Program-made: the position numbers and the translations under genes
NCBI RefSeq assembly: GCF_030128875.1
Contig: NZ_CP124620.1
Span: 1,488,001 to 1,552,000, forward strand
Source: Stenotrophomonas sp. BIO128-Bstrain
GTDB taxonomy: Bacteria > Pseudomonadota > Gammaproteobacteria > Xanthomonadales > Xanthomonadaceae
Reading direction: 5' to 3'
Length of the DNA stretch: 64,000 nucleotides
Shown here: positions 10,201-18,295 of the stretch, one piece after another
Layout: the number at the start of each line of letters is the position of its first letter
How positions within the stretch are numbered: the first letter of the stretch is position 1
Notes under the pieces: generated by a model
Databases searched by the model: none
Seen by the model: only the letters and a program-made list of their open reading frames with translations
What the model was told of the DNA's origin: nothing

Positions 10201-10356
10201 CTGCCGCTGGCGCTCGCGTCGGGTGCCGGTTCCGGCGCTCAGCGGGCGATCGGGACTGGCGTACTCGGCGGCATGGTCGTGGGCACGCTGCTGGGTGTGT
10301 TCTTTGTCCCGCTGTTCTTCGTCATCGTGCAGCGGGGGTTCAACCGAACGCGTTGA
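7240..10356 (+). CDS. AcrB/MexB-type RND multidrug efflux pump
   Basis: 1038 residues, standard HAE-1 length. Starts MARFFIDRPIFAWVIAIIIML (TM1), then porter subdomains (EVAPPTLTITAIYPGASA), a TM2-6 block with the proton-relay Asp pair in GLLVDDAIVVVENVER, a second porter half, and TM7-12 containing LTTVGLTSKNAILIVEFAKE with the relay Lys. Proton-driven tripartite export of hydrophobic compounds is inferred. Codon use is uneven: the transmembrane blocks (about 8230-8500 and 9880-10200) use the ordinary GC-rich codons of the region, while the periplasmic halves contain many rarer codons. Stenotrophomonas pairs such as SmeGH or SmeMN also lack a channel gene; I cannot say which this is. Confidence 0.95.
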   Translation: MARFFIDRPIFAWVIAIIIMLAGGLAVLKLPVSMYPEVAPPTLTITAIYPGASATVIEETVTKVIEQHLTGLDGMLYFSSQSYSYGGYATISIVFEPGTDLETIQPHVQNRVQRAMPSLPEQVQRRGVNVSKSGADVLQILGFVSEDGSMEAADVADYVGSSVVDVISRVEGVGFVREYGGKYAMRIWLDPARLHAYRLTVDEIAQAIRAQNAQIALGEMGGAPGVEAQAMTAFVDAGSRLSSAAQFRAIILRGNPDGSQLRLGDVARVELGAESYDFSNRLNARPAAAIGVYLAPGANALRTREAVDKALESMAPDMPAGLRVVVPYDSVPFVKASIRSVISTLLEAIVLVFLVIYLFLQNFRATLIPTIAVPVVLLGTFGILSALGFSVNMLTMFAMVLAIGLLVDDAIVVVENVERIMAEEGLSPLEATRKSMGQITGALVGIGLVLSAVFVPMAFMSGATGIIYRQFSATIVSAMALSVLVAVVITPALCATLLKPVRTGGHQSPPAGALARAFGRFNTGFERTSATYERGVAGLLARPWRSMALFALLSGAMIVLFMRLPSSFLPTEDQGTLVVLVQGPAGSTLAHTEAALKAVEKHFLEDDPVVDALLTVVGFSYSGMGQNNGQAFIRLKDWSTRGGDDEADKVAERARSALASYPGATFHVLTPAAIPALGTAAGFSFFLRDGIGQGHAALLEAQDRLLALAEASPILAGMRANGLSDMPSLQVNVDAERVAALGLSIDEVNSTLATAWGSRYVDDFNDRGRLKRVYLQADASFRTSPDDFALWSVRNAAGEMVPFSAFASIEWRHSSPRLERINGMPAREILGAAAPGTGSGRAIAEIERLAQQLPPGFGIEWTGTALQENGATLQTPLLYTLSLLIVFLCLAALYESWSVPTAVLLVAPLGILGAVLANTFRGMERDIYFQVAMLTTVGLTSKNAILIVEFAKENLEKGAGLIEATMHAVRDRLRPIIMTSLAFGLGVLPLALASGAGSGAQRAIGTGVLGGMVVGTLLGVFFVPLFFVIVQRGFNRTR

Positions 10357-10358
10357 TG

Positions 10359-10381
10359 CCATCGGCAGTCAATGCCGATGG
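10359..10381. terminator. Hairpin between convergent genes, possible bidirectional terminator
   Basis: A perfect 9-bp stem (CCATCGGCA / TGCCGATGG) with a five-base loop sits two bases after the RND pump stop and five bases before the end of the convergent small membrane protein gene. No T-run follows on either strand, so intrinsic termination is plausible rather than certain. Confidence 0.5.
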
Positions 10382-10386
10382 AGGTG

Positions 10387-10635
10387 TCATCCATCGCGCT
10401 GCACCCGCGTTCGGTACGCCGCCACATTGTCACCGCGGATGCGCCGTTCCTGCGTGCCCGTCACCGTATCGACCTTGCGGTCTGAACCGGTGACGGGCTT
10501 GGCGTCGATCGCGGTGTCGCGCTCGAACGCGTGGGATTTGTCGGTGTTGCGGTAGTACCGGTACAGCGCCCAGTACAACGCGGTTGCACCGGCAGGGCCG
10601 GCGGCAAGCAGCCAGAGACCACTGTCATCGCTCAT
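10387..10635 (-). CDS. Small membrane protein coupled to the zinc-ribbon protein
   Basis: 82 residues starting at ATG 10635. The start overlaps the stop of the upstream zinc-ribbon gene in an ATGA arrangement, indicating translational coupling. A hydrophobic helix (LWLLAAGPAGATALYWALYRYY) is followed by a polar, charged tail (DTAIDAKPVTGSDRKVDTV...RIRGDNVAAYR). No family recognised. Its constant partner is probably the zinc-ribbon/SPFH pair, suggesting an accessory role at the membrane. Confidence 0.72.
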   Translation of the reverse strand: MSDDSGLWLLAAGPAGATALYWALYRYYRNTDKSHAFERDTAIDAKPVTGSDRKVDTVTGTQERRIRGDNVAAYRTRVQRDG

Positions 10636-11990
10636 GAGGCAGCTACCAGGAAGAAGAGCACGAGGGCTTCGATGATGGTGCCGGTCGTGAGCGCGGCCAG
10701 CAGCAGCTTCCACTGCTGCACCGGCACGCTGCCCATGGTTTCACCGGTGCGGCCATTCACCGCGATGTAGTGCAGCATGCCGCCGTTGCGGCCCGGCTGG
10801 TGATACGAGTACAGCCACACCGGCAGGTACATCGACACCCAGCGGGTGCCATGCACATCCACGCGCTCACGCTCCCAGCGCACGCCCCGATCGTAGCGGC
10901 GCACCGAGCCTTCCACCTGCGCGCGGGCGATCGACAGCAGCTGGTCTTCCAGCCGTGGGCGCAGCGTCTCGACATCGAGGTTGCGCTTTTCCGAAGTGAA
11001 GCCGGCCAGATAGGATGCGTTCCACTTCAGCGCATTCTTGGTGTCGAACGGCAGGATCGCGTTGATGATGTTGTTGGTATTGCTCTGGGTGTCCAGATTG
11101 CCGCGCTCGGCCGATGACTCCAGGGTCAGGTCGTCCACGGTGAAATCGACCTGGCGATCCACCTGGTAGACGTCGGCGTCGTAGTAGGTCTGCTTGTTCT
11201 TTTCGGTGCCGCGCGTGTACTGCCGCGTCTGGATTTCACCCTTGCCGGAGACGCTGGCGCTGACGTTGCTGTCCACGATCATGTAGGGCAGGTAGACGCC
11301 AGTGACGTTCTCCGGTGTGAACTGATCCTTGAAGGCCTTCAGCGCGAACAGGCGCCGCTTGTCCACGAACTGCCGGATCCGCGCGACCGCGTCGTCCTTG
11401 CTGATCCGGAACGGCAGCACCGCATCGGGCACCGCGCCATTGGCAACCTGCTCGTTGACCCCGAACACATGGCGGCACCAGTGGCAGCGGGCGGTCATGG
11501 TGCTTTCGGTGTTGATGGTGACCTCAGCACCGCAGCCGGTGCACTTGAAGCTCATCAGGCTGGCGGTGCCAGTGTCGATGTCGCGCGCACCGGATGCGAC
11601 CACCGTACCGCGAAGCTCGCCGATCCCTTCGCCGAACCCGAACGCTTCCTCGACCCGGTCGCCGTGCCATTCGTGACGGCAGAACTGGCAGACCAGTACA
11701 TCGGTGCCGAGCTTGAGCCGCACATCGCTGGAGCCGCAGTTCGGGCAGCGGTTGACGCCGTCCTTGAGCTCGGCCGCAGAGGTGTCCAGCGCGGCCGGAT
11801 CGGGCGCCAGCACTTCATCGCGGATGGGCTGGGGCAGGGTGGCCGGGTCGATCGGGAAACTGCCCGGCACCGGCGGCACCTCCCGGGGCGAGCCTGGGCC
11901 GGTGACCGGCGCCGCGGGCGAGGGCGAGGGCGAGGGCGGCAACGGTGGCGGACCCGCCGGGATCGGCGGTGGCATCTTTGGGTCGGACAT
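10632..11990 (-). CDS. Zinc-ribbon membrane protein (TFIIB-type ribbon), partner of the SPFH-like protein
   Basis: 452 residues. A proline-rich leader (about 1-70) precedes two zinc ribbons: CPNCGSSDV...CQFCRHEW near residues 80-107 and CTGCGAEV...CHWCRHVF near 150-175. A beta-rich domain follows (FRISKDDAVARIRQFVDKRRLFA, YLPYMIVDSNVSASV, LPVWLYSYHQ). One C-terminal transmembrane helix (LLLAALTTGTIIEALVLFFLVAAS) ends the protein. Similar proteins appear in databases as TFIIB-type zinc-ribbon proteins next to YdjI-like SPFH proteins. The arrangement suggests a membrane-tethered chaperone or scaffold, but the biochemical role is unknown. Confidence 0.82.
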   Translation of the reverse strand: MSDPKMPPPIPAGPPPLPPSPSPSPAAPVTGPGSPREVPPVPGSFPIDPATLPQPIRDEVLAPDPAALDTSAAELKDGVNRCPNCGSSDVRLKLGTDVLVCQFCRHEWHGDRVEEAFGFGEGIGELRGTVVASGARDIDTGTASLMSFKCTGCGAEVTINTESTMTARCHWCRHVFGVNEQVANGAVPDAVLPFRISKDDAVARIRQFVDKRRLFALKAFKDQFTPENVTGVYLPYMIVDSNVSASVSGKGEIQTRQYTRGTEKNKQTYYDADVYQVDRQVDFTVDDLTLESSAERGNLDTQSNTNNIINAILPFDTKNALKWNASYLAGFTSEKRNLDVETLRPRLEDQLLSIARAQVEGSVRRYDRGVRWERERVDVHGTRWVSMYLPVWLYSYHQPGRNGGMLHYIAVNGRTGETMGSVPVQQWKLLLAALTTGTIIEALVLFFLVAAS

Positions 11991-12011
11991 GGTGTCGGTG
12001 CGCTCGGTGTC

Positions 12012-13151
12012 TTACAGCCCCAGCGCCTTGGCCTTGAGCTTGTCGTAGTCGTCCTGGGTGATCAGACCGAGATCCAGCATCTCCTTGGCCTTCTTCAGCT
12101 TGGCGACCGGGTCGTCCGCGGCCGGGGCGACCGGCTGCTGCATCCCGCCAACCCCGAGCATGCCCGAGGCCATGCCGACGCCGACCAGGCCGGCGGCACC
12201 GCCGTTCTCGCCCGCCGACTGGATGCCCTGGGCCACGCTGGCCTGCAGGTTGGAGTTGCCGCGCGAGCCGGCCAGTGCATCGGCGCGCTGCACGGTCTTG
12301 AGCAGTTCACGCGTGTTGGCGTCGTACTCGATCGAGACGATGGCGGTCTTGACGATGGCCAGGCCGCGATCGGACTTCCACTGGTAGCCCTGCTCGACGG
12401 CGGCGGACAGGCTCTGCGCGAAGCCCAGCGAGTCCTGCTGCAGCTTGGTGATCCGGTTGCCCTTGCCCGGGTCGTTCGTATACAGGCTGAAGGCCGGGGC
12501 CAGTGAGCCCACCACCTCGTTGAACAGCTGGCTCGCGGCGGCGTTGTCCAGATCGGTGAAATCGAACACCTGGCCCGGCTGCAGGTAGCTGGCCGGCACG
12601 AAGTTCTTCACGAACAGGATCGGATCGACGATTTTCAGCGTGTACGAGCCGCGCGTGACCGCGCCGACCTGCGTGCCGAGGAAGCCATCGTCCCAGTAGA
12701 TTTCGGACTGCGTGCCGAAGCGGTTGTCCGGCAGCTCTTTCAGCGAGACGAAGAAGGCCGCCTGCTGCGACCCGGGCTGGCCGCCGAACTTGAAACGTTC
12801 CCAGCTCTGCTTGATCAGCGGGCTGACGAAGCCGTCGCCGGCGAAGATCGACTGCGAGTTGGTATCGTCCGAGCGCCATTCATAGCCACCCGGCTCGGCG
12901 ACGAAGCCGGTGATCGCGCCGTCCTGGAACAGCAGCAGGCCGTAGCCTTCTGGCACGACGATCCTGGAGCCGTTGGTGATGATGTTGGAGGAGGCGCTGG
13001 TGTTGGAGCCACGCCCGGCATTGGTGCCGCGCGGGACCGCCGCGAACAGCGCTGCCGTGGAGGGCAGGCCCGTCGGCACGGTGTAGAAGTCCTTCCACTG
13101 GTCGGCCAGAACACCACCCACTGCACCTGCCACCGCCTGACGAAGACCCAT
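12012..13151 (-). CDS. SPFH-domain protein (YdjI/virion-core-like) with C-terminal SHOCT
   Basis: 379 residues from ATG 13151, chosen because AGGGAG lies seven bases upstream. The central part (about 60-290) is an SPFH/band-7-like module: IVVPEGYGLLLFQDGAITGFVAEPGGYEW, QAAFFVSLKELPDNRFGTQSEIYWDDGF, and AIVSIEYDANTRELLK. The last 30 residues (DDPVAKLKKAKEMLDLGLITQDDYDKLKAKAL) form a typical SHOCT oligomerisation helix pair. SPFH proteins make ring or sheet scaffolds on membranes. It lies 21 bases upstream of the zinc-ribbon gene on the same strand, so the three genes form one operon. Confidence 0.85.
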   Translation of the reverse strand: MGLRQAVAGAVGGVLADQWKDFYTVPTGLPSTAALFAAVPRGTNAGRGSNTSASSNIITNGSRIVVPEGYGLLLFQDGAITGFVAEPGGYEWRSDDTNSQSIFAGDGFVSPLIKQSWERFKFGGQPGSQQAAFFVSLKELPDNRFGTQSEIYWDDGFLGTQVGAVTRGSYTLKIVDPILFVKNFVPASYLQPGQVFDFTDLDNAAASQLFNEVVGSLAPAFSLYTNDPGKGNRITKLQQDSLGFAQSLSAAVEQGYQWKSDRGLAIVKTAIVSIEYDANTRELLKTVQRADALAGSRGNSNLQASVAQGIQSAGENGGAAGLVGVGMASGMLGVGGMQQPVAPAADDPVAKLKKAKEMLDLGLITQDDYDKLKAKALGL

Positions 13152-13300
13152 GACCAACTCCCTGTGATTCGTGGCCGGGCACCGTGCCCGCCATGCTCGG
13201 CCGACTATATCAGCAGCCAACGCACCTGCATCCAGAACGCCGCTCTGCTCGTACAAGCGCCATGAACCCCAAGTCGCCGATCCCCCGGAAGTGGCCTACC

Positions 13301-13927
13301 ATGGAGGCTGACCCGCCTGTTGCCAGGATGACGCCCTTCGAGGCCGCCCGGATGATTGCCGCCCCCGCTCAATCCACGACGGAAATCAAGACCTGGGCGG
13401 CGGAAATGGCGGCGGTGGCCGGCTCGCGCGACCGCGAGTGCTTCCTGCGCATCTACGACCACTTCATGCCGCGTCTGTGCCGCTACCTGGGTGGGTTGGG
13501 GGCGGCCGATGGCGTGGCCGAGGATCTTGCCCAGGAAGTGCTGCTCAAACTGTGGAACCGTGCCGACCTGTACGATCCGGCGCGCAGCAGCCTGGGCACG
13601 TGGCTGTACCGGGTCGCGCGCAACATGCATATCGACCGCGTGCGCCGGGAACATATCTGGGTGCATGCCCACGAGGTGGTCGAGCAGGCCGCCGAAGAGG
13701 CCGACGGGGGCGGCTCGCTGGCCGAGCGCCATACCGAGCACGTCAGGCTCAAGCAGCGGCTGGACGAACTCTCCGCAACGCAGGCCCGTTTGATCCGGAT
13801 GTCCTACTTCGAAGCCAAAACCCACGCCGAGATCGCCACCGAGCTGCATATGCCACTGGGCACCGTGAAGTCCCATATCCGACGTGCGTTTCTGCAGTTG
13901 CAGTCGCTGATGGGAGAGTCGCGATGA
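13301..13927 (+). CDS. ECF sigma-70 factor, RpoE/ChrR-type
   Basis: 208 residues from ATG 13301 (GGAAG about ten bases upstream); ATG 13262 and 13328 are alternatives. Sigma region 2 is CFLRIYDHFMPRLCRYL...VAEDLAQEVLLKLWN...SLGTWLYRVARNMHIDRVRRE. Region 4 is LSATQARLIRMSYFEAKTHAEIATELHMPLGTVKSHIRRAFLQLQ. There is no N-terminal region 1. Its stop overlaps the ATG of the ChrR-type anti-sigma gene, the standard pairing of ECF11-like factors that answer singlet oxygen, peroxides or metals. It diverges from the SPFH operon across 149 bases, which may contain its own target promoter; I found no convincing TGATCC-type match. Confidence 0.9.
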   Translation: MEADPPVARMTPFEAARMIAAPAQSTTEIKTWAAEMAAVAGSRDRECFLRIYDHFMPRLCRYLGGLGAADGVAEDLAQEVLLKLWNRADLYDPARSSLGTWLYRVARNMHIDRVRREHIWVHAHEVVEQAAEEADGGGSLAERHTEHVRLKQRLDELSATQARLIRMSYFEAKTHAEIATELHMPLGTVKSHIRRAFLQLQSLMGESR

Positions 13928-14598
13928 ATCCTCGTCATCACCTGGACCCGACCACCGTCCTGGGCTTTGCCACCGGAACCCTGGCGCCGGAAATGTCGGT
14001 GGTCGCCGCGGCGCACCTGGAAGCCTGCGCCTGCTGCCGGGAACAACTGCGCGCTGCCGAACGGGTCGGGGGACTGCTGCTGGAGCAGCAGTTGCCGCCG
14101 CCCGGCGCGGAGGATCGCCAGGCCGCGCTTCGGCAGGCCATGCTGGCGCGCCTGGATGCCGCGCCAGCGGAGGATGGCATGCGTGGCCAGGCAGCGGTGC
14201 GCGGCGCGCCTGCGCACGACCCGGATCAACTGCCGGCGGCACTGGCGCCACATTTCGGAACGTCCTACCGCTCGCTGAAATGGCGGTGGATGGCGCCGGG
14301 TGTCCACTGCATCCGCGCAGCGGCGCACCCGTCGTTGATCATGCTGAAAATCGCCCCGGGCAAATGCCTGCCCATGCACAGCCATGGCAGCAGCGAGCTG
14401 ACCCAGATCCTTCGCGGTGCCTACGATGATTCACTGGGGCATTTCGCCCCCGGCGATGTGGCCGATCTCGACAGCCAGGTCGAGCATCAGCCGGTGACCA
14501 CCCCCGGGGTGGCGTGCATCTGCGTTTCAGCGCTGGATGCGCCACTGGTCTTCAGCGGATGGTTCGCGCGGAAGCTGCAGCAAGTGTTCAAACTCTAA
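13924..14598 (+). CDS. chrR: ChrR-family zinc anti-sigma factor with cupin
   Basis: 224 residues, ATGA overlap with the sigma gene. The anti-sigma domain zinc site is intact: His6, His31, Cys35 and Cys38 (HxxxCxxC), the same numbering I recall for Rhodobacter ChrR. The C-terminal cupin keeps a second metal site with His153, His155, Glu159 and His189 (MHSHGSSELTQIL, then EHQP). By analogy the N-terminal half holds the sigma factor inactive and the cupin relieves this on photo-oxidative or similar stress. Its last 11 bases overlap the convergent EAL gene. Confidence 0.93.
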   Translation: MNPRHHLDPTTVLGFATGTLAPEMSVVAAAHLEACACCREQLRAAERVGGLLLEQQLPPPGAEDRQAALRQAMLARLDAAPAEDGMRGQAAVRGAPAHDPDQLPAALAPHFGTSYRSLKWRWMAPGVHCIRAAAHPSLIMLKIAPGKCLPMHSHGSSELTQILRGAYDDSLGHFAPGDVADLDSQVEHQPVTTPGVACICVSALDAPLVFSGWFARKLQQVFKL

Positions 14599-16375
14599 CC
14601 GGGCAGGCCGTGATCGCGGCCGCTTCGAACACCTGCATCACCAAGGCCGGGGACATCGGCCGGGCAAGCAGGTAGCCCTGGACTTCGTCGACCCCCATCG
14701 CAGCCAGCACCTCCACCTGCGCCTGTTGCTCGACTCCCTCGGCCACGGTGAGGTAGCCCAGCTCATGCGCCAGATGATGGATGGCCGACACCTTGGCGCG
14801 CGCCCGGGGATTGATGGCGATGCCATCGATCAACGATTTGTCCAGCTTCACGGTGTGGATGGGAAGGTCGGACAGATAGCTGAAATTGCTGTAGCCGCTG
14901 CCGAAGTCGTCGATCGCCACAGTGATGCCGGCCTGCGCCATCGCTGCGATATGGCCGATGGCCGGGGAGCCCGGACGCAGCCATTCGCCCTCGGTGATCT
15001 CCAGCTCGATCATCGAGAACGGCAGCGCCCTGTGCTCGAGTTTGCTGCGGATGTCGTGCCATGCCGAGGCGTTGGACAGATAACTGCTGGAGAGGTTGAT
15101 CGAGACCGGAATATCCAGCCCTTGGGCGCGCCACGCCTGGACCTGATCGAGCGCGGTGTCGAGCACCCAGTTGGTCACCTCATCCATCAGGGCGGTCCGC
15201 TCGAAGACCGGGATGAACTCGGCCGGGCTGATCGACCCCAGGGTGGGGTGGGTCCAGCGGATCAGGGCTTCGGCCGAGACCGGGCGCCGGCCGTCCAGGG
15301 TGAAGCGGGGCTGGTAATCCAGGTGGAAATCGCCGGCCTGCAGCCCGTGTTCGGCATCGGAGGCCAGGCGGTAGGCGCGGTGCATCTTTTCGTCGCGCTG
15401 TTCGGAGTACCAGCAGAACGGCCGCCGTGCGTCGAACGCACCATGCATGCTCACCAGCAGCCGCCGCAGCAGGTCGTGGCTGTCTTCTTCGCCCGGTTCG
15501 ACGGCGCAGATGCCGGCATGGAAGCGTGGCGACATCGGCACTGCCGCGGCCATCAGCGGGCGCAGCATGCGCGTTCTCAATTCCAGGATCAGCGCCTCCA
15601 CCTGGGCTGCGGCCGGCATCTCGACCACGAAGGCAAACCGCGTCACCCCCACGTGGTACACCGTGGCCACGCCCTCCAGCGCGGCACGCAGGCGGACGCC
15701 GGCGCGCCGGATCAAGGCCTCCAGCGGCCGCAGGCCCAGCACCTGGCCCACCTGGTTGGCGCGTGGAATGTCGAGGATGTCCACCGCGACGGCGTAGGCC
15801 GTTCCCTCAGTGCAACGCGCCAGGATGCCGGGCAGATCCGCATGCAGCTGGTGCCGGCTCGGCAGGCCGCTGACCGGGTCCAGCCGACCGGACATCGCAC
15901 GCAGCTCCAGCTGCGCGACGACCAGCTCGGCCAGGGTGGCCAGCTGATCCTGATCACCCTCGTCGAACATGCGCGGGCGTGTGTCCATGACGCACAGGGC
16001 ACCGATGGCGACCCCGTTCTTTGCCACCAGCGGTGCGCCCGCGTAGAAGCGCAGATGCGGGCTGTCGGTGACCAGCGGGTTGTCGCGGAAGCGGGGGTCC
16101 TGGCGGAGATCCGGAACCACCAGCACGCCATCGGCGGTGACGGCGTGGGCGCAGATCGAGGCGCGGATGTCGGTCTGCGCCATGGGCAGGCCGATCCGGG
16201 AAAGGAAGCGCTGCTTCACATCCCCAAGGATCGAGACGAATGCCACCGGGGCATCGAAGGTGTAACCGGCCAGCGCGGTGAGCCTGTCCAGTGCAGGCAG
16301 GGACGCCAGACCGTCGACCTGCATGGCACTGAGGACCGCGCTGCGTTCGTCGCGTTGTGAGGTGGGGGGGCTCAT
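14588..16375 (-). CDS. GAF - degenerate GGDEF - EAL cyclic-di-GMP phosphodiesterase
   Basis: 595 residues from ATG 16375. A GAF sensor occupies about 10-160 (LDRLTALAGYTFDAPVAFVSILGD...FYAGAPLVAKNGVAIGALCVMD). A GGDEF-like domain follows, with the catalytic motif replaced (VGVTRFAF), so it cannot make c-di-GMP. The EAL domain has the key residues: AEALIRW, NLSSSYL, LEITEGE, DDFGSGYS, KLDKSL, AEGVE and QGYLLA. Hydrolysis of c-di-GMP to pGpG is therefore expected. It has no membrane segments, so it is cytoplasmic. Upstream in-frame codons exist to 16483 but lack family similarity. Confidence 0.9.
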   Translation of the reverse strand: MSPPTSQRDERSAVLSAMQVDGLASLPALDRLTALAGYTFDAPVAFVSILGDVKQRFLSRIGLPMAQTDIRASICAHAVTADGVLVVPDLRQDPRFRDNPLVTDSPHLRFYAGAPLVAKNGVAIGALCVMDTRPRMFDEGDQDQLATLAELVVAQLELRAMSGRLDPVSGLPSRHQLHADLPGILARCTEGTAYAVAVDILDIPRANQVGQVLGLRPLEALIRRAGVRLRAALEGVATVYHVGVTRFAFVVEMPAAAQVEALILELRTRMLRPLMAAAVPMSPRFHAGICAVEPGEEDSHDLLRRLLVSMHGAFDARRPFCWYSEQRDEKMHRAYRLASDAEHGLQAGDFHLDYQPRFTLDGRRPVSAEALIRWTHPTLGSISPAEFIPVFERTALMDEVTNWVLDTALDQVQAWRAQGLDIPVSINLSSSYLSNASAWHDIRSKLEHRALPFSMIELEITEGEWLRPGSPAIGHIAAMAQAGITVAIDDFGSGYSNFSYLSDLPIHTVKLDKSLIDGIAINPRARAKVSAIHHLAHELGYLTVAEGVEQQAQVEVLAAMGVDEVQGYLLARPMSPALVMQVFEAAAITACPVRV

Positions 16376-16497
16376 CGTGATTCGACTGGGGGTGGAGGCC
16401 ACGGCCGAAGCCGGAAAAGTGGGCCTCCTGTCCCTTGCCGCTCGAACCGGCGGCGTTCCTTCCAGGCTATACGTACGACACACGCAGCTGGATGCAG

Positions 16498-18084
16498 TTA
16501 CCAGTCGGTGGGCGCGTAGTCCTTCAGGAACTGACCCCAGACGTGCTCACCGGTGTTGATGCCGTGGATGATCGGGTCGACGATGCGGGCGGCGCCGTCG
16601 ACGATATCCAGCGGCGGATGGAAGCGCTCTTCCTTCACTTTCTTGGCCGCGATATCCGCCGGATCCTCGTCGGTCACCCAGCCGGTGTCGACGCTGTTCA
16701 TGTGGATGCCGTCGTTCTGGTAATCCGCCGCCGAGGTGCGCGTCATCATGTTCAGCGCAGCCTTGGCCATGTTGGTGTGCGGGTGGCGGGTGGTCTTGAA
16801 GTTGCGGTAGAACTGCCCCTCCATCGCCGAAACGTTGACGATGTGCTTGTCACGCTCGGGCGTGCGCAGCATCAGCGGCTTCAGGCGCGCATTGATGATG
16901 AACGGTGCGATGGCGTTGACCAGCTGGGTTTCCAGCAGCTCCACCGAGGGCACTTCGGCCATCAGCATGCGCCAGGAGTTGCGCCCGCGCAGATCCACCT
17001 GCTGCAGGTCCTGGTCCAGGCGACCTTCCGGGAACAGATGCTGCTGCGCCACCAGCTCATCGTCCAGCAGCGGCACCTGCGACAGCTCGGCAGCACGGGC
17101 CAGGCCGTTGGCGGCATTGAAGTCGCGGCCCTGGACCACCGGCAGCGCGGCCGAGGCGGTGGTGCCGAGCAGTTCGGCGCTGCGCAGGCCTTCGTAATCG
17201 CCGATCAGCTTGCGCAGCGTGTCCGGCACCTCGTGCAGCGGCGCGGTTTCACCGGCCATCATGTGCGCATAGAACTGCGGCGGGCGGCGCACGGTCTGGC
17301 AGGCGTTGTTGATGATGAAGTCCAGGCGCGGGCGGGTGGCCAGCAATTCGCTGCAGAAGGCTTCCACGCTGGGGGTGTGGCGCAGGTCCAGGCCGTACAC
17401 CTGCAGGCGGTGGCCCCATTCGGCGAAGTCGGGCTCTTCGGCGTAGCGCGCGGCCGAGTCACGCGGGAAGCGCGTGGTCACGATCAGCTCGGCGCCGGCG
17501 CGCAGCAGCTTGAGTCCGGCCTGGTAGCCGATCTTGACCCGGCCACCGGTCAGCAGCGCGACGCGCCCGCTCAGGTCGGCGGTTTCGGTGCGCTTGAAGA
17601 AGTTCAGCTCGGCACAGGCCGGGCACATCTGGTCATAGAAATGGTGGAGCTGGGTGAACTTCTGCTTGCACACATAGCAGTGGCGCAGCTCCGGGGAATG
17701 CACCGGCTCCGGCGCGGCGGCGGCATGCTCGCCATTGGAGGCGTCATGCAGGCCGGCGGCATGGGGCGGGAAGTAATTCGGGGTGCTGAACACGGGCTTG
17801 CGGCGCAGGGCGCGGATGCCGGTCTGCTCCAGCAGGGCCTCGGCCTTGGCCACCTTTTCCTGGTGGCGCTGCTTGGCCTGCTGTTTCAGCTTCGCCCGCC
17901 GCGCCTTGGGCTCGGGGTGGTAGACCTTCGCCACCACCTGGTGCAGGCGGGTGCGGTCGGCGTCGGGCAGCGTATCGAGCACGCTGCGGTCGGCTTCGAT
18001 GGCCTCCAGCAGGTCCAGCGCGGCGCGCAGCCGGTCGGTCAGGGGCAGGTCGTCGTCGGCAAGGGGCAGGGCGGTGGTATTCAA
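16498..18084 (-). CDS. Zinc-ribbon-containing SDR-family protein with altered catalytic motif
   Basis: 528 residues from TTG 18084; no strong ribosome site, so the start is tentative. Residues 1-100 are helical and charged. A CYVC...CPAC pair at about 136-158 forms a likely zinc knuckle. The SDR domain starts at about 170 with GRVALLTGGRVKIGYQAGLKLL, a TGGxxxxG nucleotide loop, followed by NNAC (NNAG equivalent) and NVSAMEG with the catalytic Ser. The expected YxxxK reads TNMAK, so the Tyr is missing. Length is twice that of a normal SDR. Substrate unknown; it may be a specialised reductase or a non-catalytic sensor. Confidence 0.8.
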   Translation of the reverse strand: MNTTALPLADDDLPLTDRLRAALDLLEAIEADRSVLDTLPDADRTRLHQVVAKVYHPEPKARRAKLKQQAKQRHQEKVAKAEALLEQTGIRALRRKPVFSTPNYFPPHAAGLHDASNGEHAAAAPEPVHSPELRHCYVCKQKFTQLHHFYDQMCPACAELNFFKRTETADLSGRVALLTGGRVKIGYQAGLKLLRAGAELIVTTRFPRDSAARYAEEPDFAEWGHRLQVYGLDLRHTPSVEAFCSELLATRPRLDFIINNACQTVRRPPQFYAHMMAGETAPLHEVPDTLRKLIGDYEGLRSAELLGTTASAALPVVQGRDFNAANGLARAAELSQVPLLDDELVAQQHLFPEGRLDQDLQQVDLRGRNSWRMLMAEVPSVELLETQLVNAIAPFIINARLKPLMLRTPERDKHIVNVSAMEGQFYRNFKTTRHPHTNMAKAALNMMTRTSAADYQNDGIHMNSVDTGWVTDEDPADIAAKKVKEERFHPPLDIVDGAARIVDPIIHGINTGEHVWGQFLKDYAPTDW

Positions 18085-18295
18085 TTCGGGTCCGGGAAAA
18101 GCAGCAGGAAGACAGGCAGGCGGGCGCCGCGCGGTGGCCCCCGACGGGGCATGCGCCGGCAGGCCGGGGCAAACGATGGGCGGCTATTGTCCCTGATCCT
18201 GGGATTTGGTGCTGAGCGGCGCCCATCCCTGGCTCCACATCCGCTCCACACCGCGCCCCATAGAGTGGCCTCCACCCAATCGATGGCCCTTCCCC

